Below are positions 1 through 6,050 of a stretch of DNA of 13,527 nt, one piece after another. Numbering within the stretch: position 1 is the stretch's first letter; the number at the start of each line of letters is the position of its first letter. The position numbers and the translations under genes are program-made. Origin of the DNA: ARS1285 sp038045965 (GTDB lineage: Archaea; Nanobdellota; Nanobdellia; Pacearchaeales; GW2011-AR1). Location of the stretch: NCBI GenBank assembly GCA_038045965.1, contig JBBSXD010000007.1:1-13527 (forward strand), read 5' to 3'. The notes beneath the pieces were generated by a model, which did no database searches, was not told the origin of the DNA, and saw nothing but the letters and a program-made list of their open reading frames with translations.

Positions 1-1
1 A

Positions 2-55
2 AATTGTGAAGGTCAACAAAAAGAATTATTATTGGGATATGGATATAAGATATAA
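2..55 (+). CDS. 3' end of an unidentified gene (partial)
   Basis: An open frame enters the window from the left edge and ends at a TAA at 53-55. It gives 17 C-terminal residues finishing in LLLGYGYKI. The codon mix is like that of real genes here, and the frame would be convergent with trmY, which stops 3 nt further on. Seventeen codons without a stop can occur by chance, and the fragment is too short to identify, so this is only a probable gene end. Confidence 0.4.
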   Translation, partial: NCEGQQKELLLGYGYKI

Positions 56-58
56 ATT

Positions 59-625
59 TTATATATCTCTATAATCCAACTCATTATTTATAATAACAAA
101 AACTTGTGATGAAAAATAAATTTTATTACCAATACTAAATTTATTTTTATATCTTTTTAGTTCTTTTTTCGGCAATCCTTCTTGATCTCCTATAATAAAA
201 ACACAGTCTTTTAAATCTTTAATATCTCTAATATTTTCTCCATTAATATCCATAATACAAACTTTCTTATTTTCATTTTCAAATTCTAATAATAAAGCAT
301 TTAAACTTCTTTTTTCAATAAAACATCCAGGAAAAACCTCAGTTTTATTTTTATCATTCCATTTATATAACATTCTTTTAATTAAACCCCCTACATCTTT
401 CTTGCTTAAGGGTATATTCTCACGACTATCAAACTCTAAATGTAATGGAGCATTTGGAGGACCATTAAATATTAAGTGTAGTTTCACATCATCTCTTATA
501 GAATTGCTTAAACTTAATGCTTGAATTACCACATTAAAAACTATATCCAGTCTTCCAGCTTTCATTGGATCATCAAATTTTCCAGATGTTCTTGCTTTGG
601 CTGAATAATAAACAAATTCTCTCAT
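59..625 (-). CDS. trmY: tRNA (pseudouridine(54)-N1)-methyltransferase TrmY
   Basis: This 188-aa protein matches the archaeal TrmY family (SPOUT methyltransferases), which uses S-adenosylmethionine to methylate N1 of pseudouridine 54 in the T-loop of tRNAs. The start MREFVYYSAKARTSG and MKAGRLDI (21-28) are family signatures. NGPPNAP (54-60), IGDQEGLP (145-152) and the C-terminal FSSQVFVIINNELD (171-184) form the knotted cofactor-binding end. Length is normal and the protein looks complete. It is soluble and should act as a dimer, as SPOUT enzymes do (family knowledge). Its ATG lies 4 nt after the stop of the upstream flavoprotein gene, so the two are probably co-transcribed. A TATA-like stretch at 650-659 could give it a separate start. 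The tRNA-Phe in this window has the T54-T55-C56 loop that such enzymes act on. Confidence 0.95.
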   Translation of the reverse strand: MREFVYYSAKARTSGKFDDPMKAGRLDIVFNVVIQALSLSNSIRDDVKLHLIFNGPPNAPLHLEFDSRENIPLSKKDVGGLIKRMLYKWNDKNKTEVFPGCFIEKRSLNALLLEFENENKKVCIMDINGENIRDIKDLKDCVFIIGDQEGLPKKELKRYKNKFSIGNKIYFSSQVFVIINNELDYRDI

Positions 626-629
626 ATTT

Positions 630-1952
630 TTAATCTTTAATATTTAAATCTTTTAAAAATTCATTTTTATTAAATTTATATTTATTTCCTAAAAATTTTA
701 TTATTCTTTCACTATCTTCTTTAGCATTACCAAGACATGTTGAAGCTCCAGGACTGGGCGTGATATTAAATATAATATTATCCCCGATAATTTTAGATTC
801 TCCAAGATTTAATTTTTTATTTTTTACATCAACTATTTGGGGTCTTATTCCCCCATATCCTTTAGCATACTTAATATCTTTTAACTTAATATTAGGGATT
901 ATTTTTTTAATTTCTTTAATAAAAAGTATTTTCCCTATGAAAGGAACATCATAAAAGAAATTCTTAAATAAATATTTAAAAACAGTCCAATCAAATAAAA
1001 TTTTTCCTATTGCTAAAAAAGTTTTGTAATTTAATCCAGCAGTTTTAAAATATTCAAATACTGTATTATAATTATGTCTTTCTAACATAAATAAAACTTT
1101 TGCTGTAGGACCATATCTTGTAATATTTCTATCATGTATTTCTGGATCTCCATGTATCGCTGCAAAAGGAAGTTTTTTTATCTGAGTAGTATAAACTTTT
1201 CCGTTCAAAGATTTTGGTGCAATATAAAAACTACCTGCAACAGTTAGTAAAGCATAATCTAATCCATAACCCAAAGATTTTGCAAATAATAAACTATGTG
1301 CTCCAGCAGCCACAATAACAACTTTACTTTCTAAAATCTTCTCTCCAGAATAAATTTTAAAATTACTATTAGTTTTCTCTATTTTCTTAACTTTACTATC
1401 TAAGAAAATATCTAATTTCTTATTTTTTTTATTAATTTTATTTAAAAATAATTCAGATAATTTCTGAAAATCCATAGTATACCCATCTTCACTATATAAA
1501 GCAATTATTTTTTCATTTTCATCTCTGCCTTTTATTACATTTGGTTCTATCTTTTCAATTTCTTCCCTATTTATTTTCTTCAAATTAGGGAACAATTTTT
1601 TAAATTTTTCATATCTTTCTTCCAATTCTTTTACTTCTTGATCACCAACAGCAATAACCATCTTATGATATTTAGAATAAGCTGATTTCTCAGTATCATA
1701 TTTTTCTAAATAATTCTTAACCATATCAGCATATTTTTTAACTTTGATAACTTTTTCCAATGTATAATTAGTTTCTATATCTCCAAAATGTAAAGTCTGA
1801 CTATTATTACTAGATTTAGAATTAACTTGAGCTATTTTGCTATATTTTTCAAATAAAGCAATGTTTCTTATATCAGTATAATTACTAAGAATATAAATTA
1901 AAGCAGTTCCAGAAATTCCTCCTCCAACAATTACAACATCATATTTTTCCAT
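630..1952 (-). CDS. FAD-dependent oxidoreductase, malate:quinone oxidoreductase-like
   Basis: A 440-aa flavoprotein of the DAO/Mqo superfamily. The N-terminal dinucleotide-binding fold is clear: VVIVGGGISG (6-15) with E35 placed to bind the adenosine ribose. NNSQTLH (49-55) and DIETNYT (58-64) are typical of the epsilonproteobacterial-type malate:quinone oxidoreductases. GYGGIRPQ (365-372) and TPSPGAS (398-404) near the C-terminus close the FAD site. Family members oxidise L-malate or another 2-hydroxy acid at the membrane and pass electrons to quinone. Whether this organism has quinones is unknown, so the substrate and acceptor are inference. The frame is open 22 codons further upstream, but the ATG at 1952 begins exactly at the FAD-binding strand and has a TATA box about 29 nt before it, so I chose it. 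This also avoids overlap with the alkD-like gene. trmY follows 4 nt downstream. Confidence 0.85.
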   Translation of the reverse strand: MEKYDVVIVGGGISGTALIYILSNYTDIRNIALFEKYSKIAQVNSKSSNNSQTLHFGDIETNYTLEKVIKVKKYADMVKNYLEKYDTEKSAYSKYHKMVIAVGDQEVKELEERYEKFKKLFPNLKKINREEIEKIEPNVIKGRDENEKIIALYSEDGYTMDFQKLSELFLNKINKKNKKLDIFLDSKVKKIEKTNSNFKIYSGEKILESKVVIVAAGAHSLLFAKSLGYGLDYALLTVAGSFYIAPKSLNGKVYTTQIKKLPFAAIHGDPEIHDRNITRYGPTAKVLFMLERHNYNTVFEYFKTAGLNYKTFLAIGKILFDWTVFKYLFKNFFYDVPFIGKILFIKEIKKIIPNIKLKDIKYAKGYGGIRPQIVDVKNKKLNLGESKIIGDNIIFNITPSPGASTCLGNAKEDSERIIKFLGNKYKFNKNEFLKDLNIKD

Positions 1953-1977
1953 AACTATATATATGATAAGATTATCA

Positions 1978-1985
1978 TATTTAAA
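1978..1985 (-). promoter_or_regulatory. TATA box of the Mqo-like gene
   Basis: On the minus strand this reads TTTAAATA, centred about 29 nt before the ATG at 1952. An archaeal initiator about 26 nt downstream of the box would fall just before the start codon, giving a transcript with almost no leader. It is the main reason to prefer the 1952 start. Confidence 0.55.
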
Positions 1986-2004
1986 CTTTTTTGTATATAA
2001 AAAA

Positions 2005-2706
2005 CTATATCTTCCCATTCAAATATTTTTTTCTTTCATCTTCTTTAAATTTTTCAATAGCATATCTTAACATAGTCCTTGGCATTTGTCTATAATATTT
2101 TTTAAGAAACTCTTTTAAAATTTCTTTATCTCTTTTTCCAATTTCTCTTAACATCCATCCAACAGCTTTATGAATTAAATCATGTTTATCATTTAATAAT
2201 ATTTTGCTTATGTCTAAGCTATAGTTAAATTTATTATTCTTAATAAAATAAAAAGTGCTTATTATAGCTATTCTTCTTTTCCATAAATTTTCTGATTTAG
2301 AAAATTCATAAAGTAAATTTTTATCTTTATCTATTAGCCATTTGCCTAATATTTTATCACAAACACAGTCTATTAAATCCCAATTGTTTGCTTGACTAAT
2401 ATTTTCTAAATAAAAATTTACAATATATTTTCTTTCAATATCATTAGAATTTTCAAATTTATATACTATAATTATAAACCCAATCATTCTATATTCATGA
2501 TATTTACTATACAACAATTTTCCAATATCATCAAAACCCAGATTTATAAATTTCTTAGCTATTTTTCTTTGTTCAAGCATACTTAATCCAATAAAAATAT
2601 CTCCTTCACCATATTCCCCTTTTCCAGTTTTAAAAAATCTCCGATATATTCTGGCTTTTTCAATATTTTTTTTACTATTAATTTCTTTAATTAATTCTCT
2701 CAACAT
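2005..2706 (-). CDS. DNA alkylation repair protein, AlkD-like (active-site residues present)
   Basis: A 233-aa all-helical HEAT-like-repeat protein of the AlkD family of DNA glycosylases, which remove N3- and N7-alkylated purines without flipping the base. Family landmarks are in order: YRRFFKTGKGEYGEGD (21-36), NNWDLID (107-113), LWKRRIAI (141-148), HKAVGWMLREIGK (179-191) and a C-terminal MPRTMLRYAIEKF (208-220). W109, D113, R144/R145 and W184 fall where Bacillus cereus AlkD has W109, D113, R148 and W187, so catalytic function is plausible. Length is normal for the family. It lies between a more diverged paralogue (upstream) and the flavoprotein gene (downstream), all on the minus strand. 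A TATA-like sequence at 2728-2735 sits 25 nt before the ATG and suggests its own leaderless transcript. Confidence 0.9.
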   Translation of the reverse strand: MLRELIKEINSKKNIEKARIYRRFFKTGKGEYGEGDIFIGLSMLEQRKIAKKFINLGFDDIGKLLYSKYHEYRMIGFIIIVYKFENSNDIERKYIVNFYLENISQANNWDLIDCVCDKILGKWLIDKDKNLLYEFSKSENLWKRRIAIISTFYFIKNNKFNYSLDISKILLNDKHDLIHKAVGWMLREIGKRDKEILKEFLKKYYRQMPRTMLRYAIEKFKEDERKKYLNGKI

Positions 2707-2727
2707 ATATAAAAATAATAAACAATA

Positions 2728-2735
2728 ATTATAAA
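2728..2735 (-). promoter_or_regulatory. TATA box of the AlkD-like gene
   Basis: TTTATAAT on the minus strand, centred about 25 nt before the ATG at 2706, in the 30-nt gap between the two AlkD-like genes. The position fits a leaderless archaeal transcript, although random TATA-like strings are common in DNA this AT-rich. Confidence 0.45.
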
Positions 2736-2736
2736 T

Positions 2737-3465
2737 TTAATTATTATTTAGCCATTCAAAGATACTGGAATTATTATAATAATTATTAAGTTTTTTAATT
2801 CTATTAATATCGTCAAAATTTCTAGCAGTTATATTAAATATATTATTATTAACATTTCTATTGCTTATTATAAATTTCTTTACTAAAGTTTTATTTTTCT
2901 TGCTTAATTCTATTAATAAAAAAACAATAAATTCAGTGATATTACTCTCCCTATCATGAATTCTATTCCTTATAATCATAAAAACAAAATCCCAATCTTT
3001 AGTTTTAATCAGCGGTAAACAAGAGGATAAAGCTATTTTTCTATAATAAACATTTCTTCTATTACTTATTTTTAATATTTCTCTTTTTAAAGCAGGATAT
3101 TTAATAATCATTTCCCCTATTATTATTCCTATTCTTTCAGCTTCATCAAAATCTTTTATTTCTTTTAACTTTGGAATTAAAAATCTCCATGTATCTTTAT
3201 CATAATCTTCTTTATAAATTTCCAGTGTGTGAATTGCCAACGATCTTTCATTATGATAATTAGAACTCCACAATTTGTTAAAAACATTATAAAAACTTCT
3301 TAATTCGTATTCTTGATGAAGTCTACTTGCTAAAGTTTTAATTTCAGGATTCTTTTTTCCATAAAAGTTATGACTGCTTTTAATAAATTGTTTTACATCA
3401 AATAGAAAATCTTCATTACTTAATTTATTTAATTGTTTAGTCATACTTTTATTACTATAAATCAT
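2737..3465 (-). CDS. Divergent AlkD-like HEAT-repeat protein, probably not a classical glycosylase
   Basis: A 242-aa helical protein that resembles the AlkD family. YGKKNPEIKTLASRL (35-49), the segment WSSNYHNERSLAIHTLEIY (66-84) and VYYRKIALSSCLPLI (139-153) match the usual family positions. Where active AlkD has the W-x-x-x-D motif, this protein reads KDFDEAERIG (104-113), so the tryptophan is F106 and the catalytic aspartate is E110. R142 is conserved. No tryptophan sits at the second DNA-contacting position. It may have lost or changed activity, as in the AlkD relatives AlkF and AlkG that bind DNA structures (family knowledge; assignment is inference). Its ATG overlaps the stop codon of the eL31 gene as ATGA, so translation is probably coupled to that ribosomal gene. 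A second in-frame ATG at 3444 would shorten it by seven residues. Confidence 0.75.
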   Translation of the reverse strand: MIYSNKSMTKQLNKLSNEDFLFDVKQFIKSSHNFYGKKNPEIKTLASRLHQEYELRSFYNVFNKLWSSNYHNERSLAIHTLEIYKEDYDKDTWRFLIPKLKEIKDFDEAERIGIIIGEMIIKYPALKREILKISNRRNVYYRKIALSSCLPLIKTKDWDFVFMIIRNRIHDRESNITEFIVFLLIELSKKNKTLVKKFIISNRNVNNNIFNITARNFDDINRIKKLNNYYNNSSIFEWLNNN

Positions 3466-4037
3466 TCCTTTTTTACTTTGCCAATATTTTTATTTTTTGA
3501 TTTTTTTACTTTAGTATTATTATCTTTTTCAGAGGTATTATCTAAATTTTTTTCTTTTTCTTCTTCATTTATTTTCTTATCATCTTCTTCTTCATTTGTT
3601 TTTTCATCTATCTTTTCTTCATTTTTTAGTTTACCATTCTCAATATTTTTATTATCATTTTTTATCTCTTTTTCTTCTTTTTTGACATTTTTTTCTTTTA
3701 TTTTCTGTTCTCTCTCTTTTTGAAATTTTATATGTTTTGGTATATTAATCAATTCCACTCTAACAATATCATTATCAAATTTTCTTGCTTTAACTTTTAT
3801 TTTTGATAAAGGTTTTCTAACACCCCTAAATATTAATTCATTATTTAAATCAACATCAATTTTAATTTTTTTAAGATCTCTATCATAAATTTTCATATGT
3901 CTAACCATAAATTCTTTTAAAGCCTTAATCGCTTTTTTAGACCTTTTATATATTGGAACTTTTAACCACTCTTTTCTAAGTGGGACTAAATATTCTCTTT
4001 CTAATATTAATTTTGGTTGAGATTCTTTCTTTGCCAT
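3462..4037 (-). CDS. rpl31e: Large-subunit ribosomal protein eL31 (L31e) with a long charged C-terminal tail
   Basis: Residues 1 to about 104 are the eL31 core: REYLVPLRKEWLKVPIYKRSKKA (14-36), ALKEFMVRHMK (39-49) and FRGVRKPLSKIKVKARK (70-86). In archaea and eukaryotes eL31 sits by the polypeptide exit tunnel of the large subunit. From about residue 105 to 191 the protein continues as a low-complexity tail of K, E, N and D. The usual archaeal eL31 is about 90 residues, so the tail nearly doubles it. The tail is probably disordered, and it has no stop codons or frameshift in its reading frame. The gene follows eL39 directly (1 nt between the eL39 stop and this ATG), the usual archaeal order. 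Its stop overlaps the start of the AlkD-like gene instead of leading to aIF6, the common neighbour. Confidence 0.93.
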   Translation of the reverse strand: MAKKESQPKLILEREYLVPLRKEWLKVPIYKRSKKAIKALKEFMVRHMKIYDRDLKKIKIDVDLNNELIFRGVRKPLSKIKVKARKFDNDIVRVELINIPKHIKFQKEREQKIKEKNVKKEEKEIKNDNKNIENGKLKNEEKIDEKTNEEEDDKKINEEEKEKNLDNTSEKDNNTKVKKSKNKNIGKVKKE

Positions 4038-4038
4038 T

Positions 4039-4245
4039 TTATCCTAAATGTTGTTTATTAACTTTTCTTGGTTTAATTCTAAGTTTAGTAGTTCTCCAGT
4101 TTCTTCTTATTTTTGTGACTGCTGAAGGATGTATTCTTTTTCCACGACCATATTTTTTTAATACTACCCAGATAGGAGCCCATTTGGTTCTCTTATTAGC
4201 TTTAGCCAGCTTATTTTTTTTTTGTTGTTTTTGTTTTTCGTTCAT
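4039..4245 (-). CDS. rpl39e: Large-subunit ribosomal protein eL39 (L39e)
   Basis: A very basic 68-aa protein with the eL39 pattern KNKLAKANKRTKWAPIWVVLK (10-30), then RRNWRTTKLRIK (47-58). eL39 lines the peptide exit tunnel of the large subunit. Most homologues are about 51 residues. Here there are about ten extra residues at the C-terminus (PRKVNKQHLG), a KQKQQKKN start, and a slightly longer middle segment. The start codon lies only 10 nt from a run of 100 N. The first 27 nt of the gene are duplicated on the other side of the gap at 4374-4400, so the N-terminus beyond about residue 9 depends on which copy is correct. Only the left copy continues into the eL39 sequence. The gene is in line with eS19 (upstream) and eL31 (downstream). 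Confidence 0.9.
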   Translation of the reverse strand: MNEKQKQQKKNKLAKANKRTKWAPIWVVLKKYGRGKRIHPSAVTKIRRNWRTTKLRIKPRKVNKQHLG

Positions 4246-4255
4246 TTTGTTTTAT
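4219..4255. repeat. Left copy of a 37-bp sequence flanking the N gap
   Basis: This 37-bp stretch ends exactly where the N run begins. It is identical to 4374-4410 on the other side of the gap. It covers the eL39 start codon and the first codons. The match is most simply explained as overlapping contig ends. Confidence 0.85.
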
Positions 4256-4355
4256 NNNNNNNNNNNNNNNNNNNNNNNNNNNNNNNNNNNNNNNNNNNNN
4301 NNNNNNNNNNNNNNNNNNNNNNNNNNNNNNNNNNNNNNNNNNNNNNNNNNNNNNN
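4256..4355. other. Assembly gap of exactly 100 N
   Basis: Exactly 100 undetermined bases, the conventional size for a scaffold gap of unknown length. Because identical 37-bp sequence lies on both sides, the true gap may be zero or negative. Open frames that run through the N block are not real. Confidence 0.98.
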
Positions 4356-4373
4356 AAACTCAAAAATCTTCAA

Positions 4374-4410
4374 TTTTTGTTGTTTTTGTTTTTCGTTCAT
4401 TTTGTTTTAT
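4374..4410. repeat. Right copy of the 37-bp sequence flanking the N gap
   Basis: Identical to 4219-4255. On the minus strand it starts 27 nt after the eS19 stop and contains a second copy of the eL39 ATG (at 4400). The frame then diverges after nine codons into 18 bases that do not match eL39 (4356-4373). Those 18 bases may be an erroneous contig tip or a strain variant. Confidence 0.85.
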
Positions 4411-4436
4411 CATTCATTTTATTCTTACATACATTT

Positions 4437-4859
4437 TTATTTTATACATTCCATTAATTCCTTTCCTTTTTTAGTTAATTTTCTGCCTGCTTTTTTTCCA
4501 GTCTCATTAGTTTTTTCTACTAATCCAGCAACTTCTATTTGCTGCAAGATAACTCTAATTATTTTTCCAGAACCTTTTCTAAAAACTTCAGGTTTCATCC
4601 CTCTATTTTTTCTACTACCATAACGAGTCTTTAATCTATTAACTCCAACAACACTTCTTACATATAACTGTCTCATTATACTAGCTGCTCTTTTATGCCA
4701 AAAATCTTCTTCCTGAGGAGGTCTTTTTTTACTTGTTCCTGTTTTAACAAATTGCATCCAATCAGGAGGATTAATTTCAGAAATTTTCTTTAAAGCATCA
4801 GCTAATTTTGCATTATATTCATTTGCATTCATACTGTAAACTATACTATTTTTTACCAT
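4437..4859 (-). CDS. rps19e: Small-subunit ribosomal protein eS19 (S19e)
   Basis: A 140-aa protein with the eS19 winged-helix pattern: PPDWMQFVKTGTSKKRPPQ (31-49), DFWHKRAASIMRQLYV (52-67), VGVNRLKTRYGSRKNRG (71-87), KGSGKIIRVILQQIE (95-109) and GRKLTKKG (125-132). It is a component of the 30S subunit head in archaea and complete at normal length. The first ATG is favoured because residues 5-23 align with the usual N-terminal strand and helix of the family. Unlike most genes here it seems to have a leader of about 50 nt. The leader has an AAGGAATGG sequence 7-8 nt before the ATG and two small stem-loops. Downstream come eL39 and eL31, after the assembly gap. Confidence 0.94.
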   Translation of the reverse strand: MVKNSIVYSMNANEYNAKLADALKKISEINPPDWMQFVKTGTSKKRPPQEEDFWHKRAASIMRQLYVRSVVGVNRLKTRYGSRKNRGMKPEVFRKGSGKIIRVILQQIEVAGLVEKTNETGKKAGRKLTKKGKELMECIK

Positions 4860-4867
4860 AACAGACC

Positions 4868-4901
4868 ATTCCTTTCGGAATTAAATTGATGACTAATCAT
4901 C
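4868..4901 (-). promoter_or_regulatory. Two small stem-loops in the eS19 leader
   Basis: Read on the minus strand, the leader holds GATGA-TTAG-TCATC (4901-4888) and then ATTCC-GAAA-GGAAT (4881-4868). Each is a 5-bp perfect stem with a 4-nt loop, and the second loop is a GNRA tetraloop. The 3' arm of the second hairpin overlaps the purine-rich AAGGAATGG segment that could act as the ribosome binding site. This could be an autoregulatory ribosomal-protein leader; that role is inference. Confidence 0.4.
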
Positions 4902-4929
4902 TTTAAGTCAACATAATCTCACAAATAGA

Positions 4930-4939
4930 GTTTATAAAC
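4930..4939. promoter_or_regulatory. Symmetric TATA box shared by eS19 and the divergent gene
   Basis: GTTTATAAAC is a perfect 10-bp palindrome. It is centred 25 nt before the plus-strand ATG at 4960, which implies a leaderless message. On the minus strand an initiator about 26 nt away would fall near 4908, giving eS19 a leader of about 50 nt. A single palindromic box could direct transcription both ways. Confidence 0.55.
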
Positions 4940-4959
4940 TTTCACTGTCTACTAATTTT

Positions 4960-5181
4960 ATGTCAGGACCTGGTCCAGGAAAAAAATTATTGGGAAAAGC
5001 AGATGTTTACATTCATAAAAAAGGAGAGTCTGGAGCTACTGTTACTCACATAGATATAGAATTATCAGAGTTAAATGATATTATAAAACCAGGAGAATCT
5101 TCTTTCATAGGATCAAAACCAGGGGGGATATTTATTGGTTTAAAAAAAGAAATGATTAAAAGAGCAGAAAAAAAACTATGA
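4960..5181 (+). CDS. Hypothetical 73-aa protein
   Basis: I do not recognise this protein. It begins with a glycine/proline-rich MSGPGPGKKLLGK and continues with alternating short strands and turns (VYIHKKGESGATVTHIDIEL at 16-35, then GSKPGGIFIGLKK at 51-63). It ends in a lysine-rich helix. It has no cysteines, signal peptide or membrane segment, so it is probably a small cytoplasmic domain. A palindromic TATA box 25 nt before the ATG supports the start and suggests a leaderless message transcribed divergently from eS19. Its last 6 nt overlap the end of the convergent YhbY-like gene. Being divergent from a ribosomal gene suggests a housekeeping role but does not prove it. Confidence 0.7.
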   Translation: MSGPGPGKKLLGKADVYIHKKGESGATVTHIDIELSELNDIIKPGESSFIGSKPGGIFIGLKKEMIKRAEKKL

Positions 5182-5439
5182 TCTAGACTTTCTCCACTTT
5201 CTTAAAAATATACTAAATCCTAAAGTTTTTACAGTATATTTGTCTCCTAATTTTTCAATTAATTCTTGAGCATATTTTCTAACATTATCTTTTCCATTTT
5301 CTCTGGCAGATTTTAAAACACTTATTTTAAGAATAACATTTCTATAATTATGTAATCTACTTTCTATATCTTTAATAAACTCATTAGTAATCCCCTTTTT
5401 TCCCAGCTGTATTTCTTTTTGAAATTTTAAATTACTCAT
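5176..5439 (-). CDS. YhbY/CRM-domain RNA-binding protein
   Basis: An 87-aa protein consisting of one CRM (YhbY-like) domain. It shows GKKGITNEFIKDIESRL (13-29), a basic strand VILKISVLKSAREN (35-48) and the closing strand LGFSIFLRKWRK (73-84). Bacterial YhbY binds pre-50S particles, and archaeal single-domain CRM proteins are thought to bind rRNA during ribosome assembly (family knowledge). Its ATG overlaps the TGA of the NFACT-R gene as ATGA, so the two are translationally coupled and probably work in the same process. The 3' end overlaps the convergent 73-aa gene by 6 nt. The protein is complete and strongly basic. Confidence 0.85.
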   Translation of the reverse strand: MSNLKFQKEIQLGKKGITNEFIKDIESRLHNYRNVILKISVLKSARENGKDNVRKYAQELIEKLGDKYTVKTLGFSIFLRKWRKSRS

Positions 5440-6050
5440 TTTATTTCCATATTCCCACTTGGAATAGCCATCATAATCTCTTCCTTAGAAACTGGGAACA
5501 GAAATTTGTCTTTTATTTTTCTAGCAATTTTTTCAGCAGCTTCTTCTTTACTCATTTTACCTTGTCTTATTATTGTTAAATTCTCTTCTTCTCTTTTTAA
5601 ATTAGGAACAGCTCTTATTTTACCTTTTTGGATTATAATCATTAATTCAGGCTTTACTTTAATTTCTTTTTTATTTTTAACTCCGAAAGTACCAATTTTC
5701 ATATCTTTATTTTTATATATATCTCTTCCATAAAAGATATCTAAATCTATTAATTTCTTTCCGTATTTCCATTCTTTAGAAAAACAAGCACAAAAAATGG
5801 CGCATTCTTTTATATCTTTTTGGCTAGGATTGTCAGATTGTAATATCATAAAAGGACTTCCTGCCGCTTTTGTATGCATTACTATATAATTCGTTTTACT
5901 GAAATATTTCAAAACCATTTCATTCTGTTCATCGTTTTTTCCACCAATAACTAATTTTCCTTCAGATGTAAAAAACCATCTATAATTTTTATAATCTTTT
6001 GATTCTATCATTTTTTTTAATCTATCAAACATTATTACAGAAGATACCAT
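5436..6050 (-). CDS. Stand-alone NFACT-R (DUF814) domain protein
   Basis: A 204-aa protein built around one NFACT-R domain, the RNA-binding module of the Rqc2/RqcH ribosome quality control factors. Landmarks are YRWFFTSEGKLVIGG (23-37), H59 and GSP (64-66), then CACFSKEWKYGK (87-98). The NFACT-N and helix-hairpin-helix parts of full-length Rqc2-type proteins are absent. Instead, residues from about 135 to 204 add a region with a helical KMSKEEAAEKIARKIKD segment (165-181). It probably contacts RNA or ribosomes; its exact role is unknown. It is coupled to the YhbY-like gene by an ATGA overlap. A second start at 6032 (MFDRLKK) has a TATA-like TTAAAAAT about 26 nt before it (6054-6061) and may be the true one, which would remove six residues. 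Confidence 0.82.
   Translation of the reverse strand: MVSSVIMFDRLKKMIESKDYKNYRWFFTSEGKLVIGGKNDEQNEMVLKYFSKTNYIVMHTKAAGSPFMILQSDNPSQKDIKECAIFCACFSKEWKYGKKLIDLDIFYGRDIYKNKDMKIGTFGVKNKKEIKVKPELMIIIQKGKIRAVPNLKREEENLTIIRQGKMSKEEAAEKIARKIKDKFLFPVSKEEIMMAIPSGNMEIK

Noticed and set aside
760..954. 64-codon plus-strand frame
   Set aside because: It is antisense to the conserved C-terminal FAD-site region of the Mqo-like gene.
2005..2018. Apparent overlap of the Mqo-like frame with the AlkD-like gene
   Set aside because: The overlap appears only if translation starts at the upstream ATG at 2018; the ATG at 1952 fits the FAD-binding fold and the TATA box.
3433..3723. 96-codon plus-strand frame rich in Phe and Ser
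   Set aside because: It is the antisense of the Lys/Glu codons in the eL31 tail; its composition is an artefact of that low-complexity region.
3980..4623. Two plus-strand open frames that run through the N block
   Set aside because: They exist only because N codons are not read as stops, and they are antisense to eL39 and eS19.
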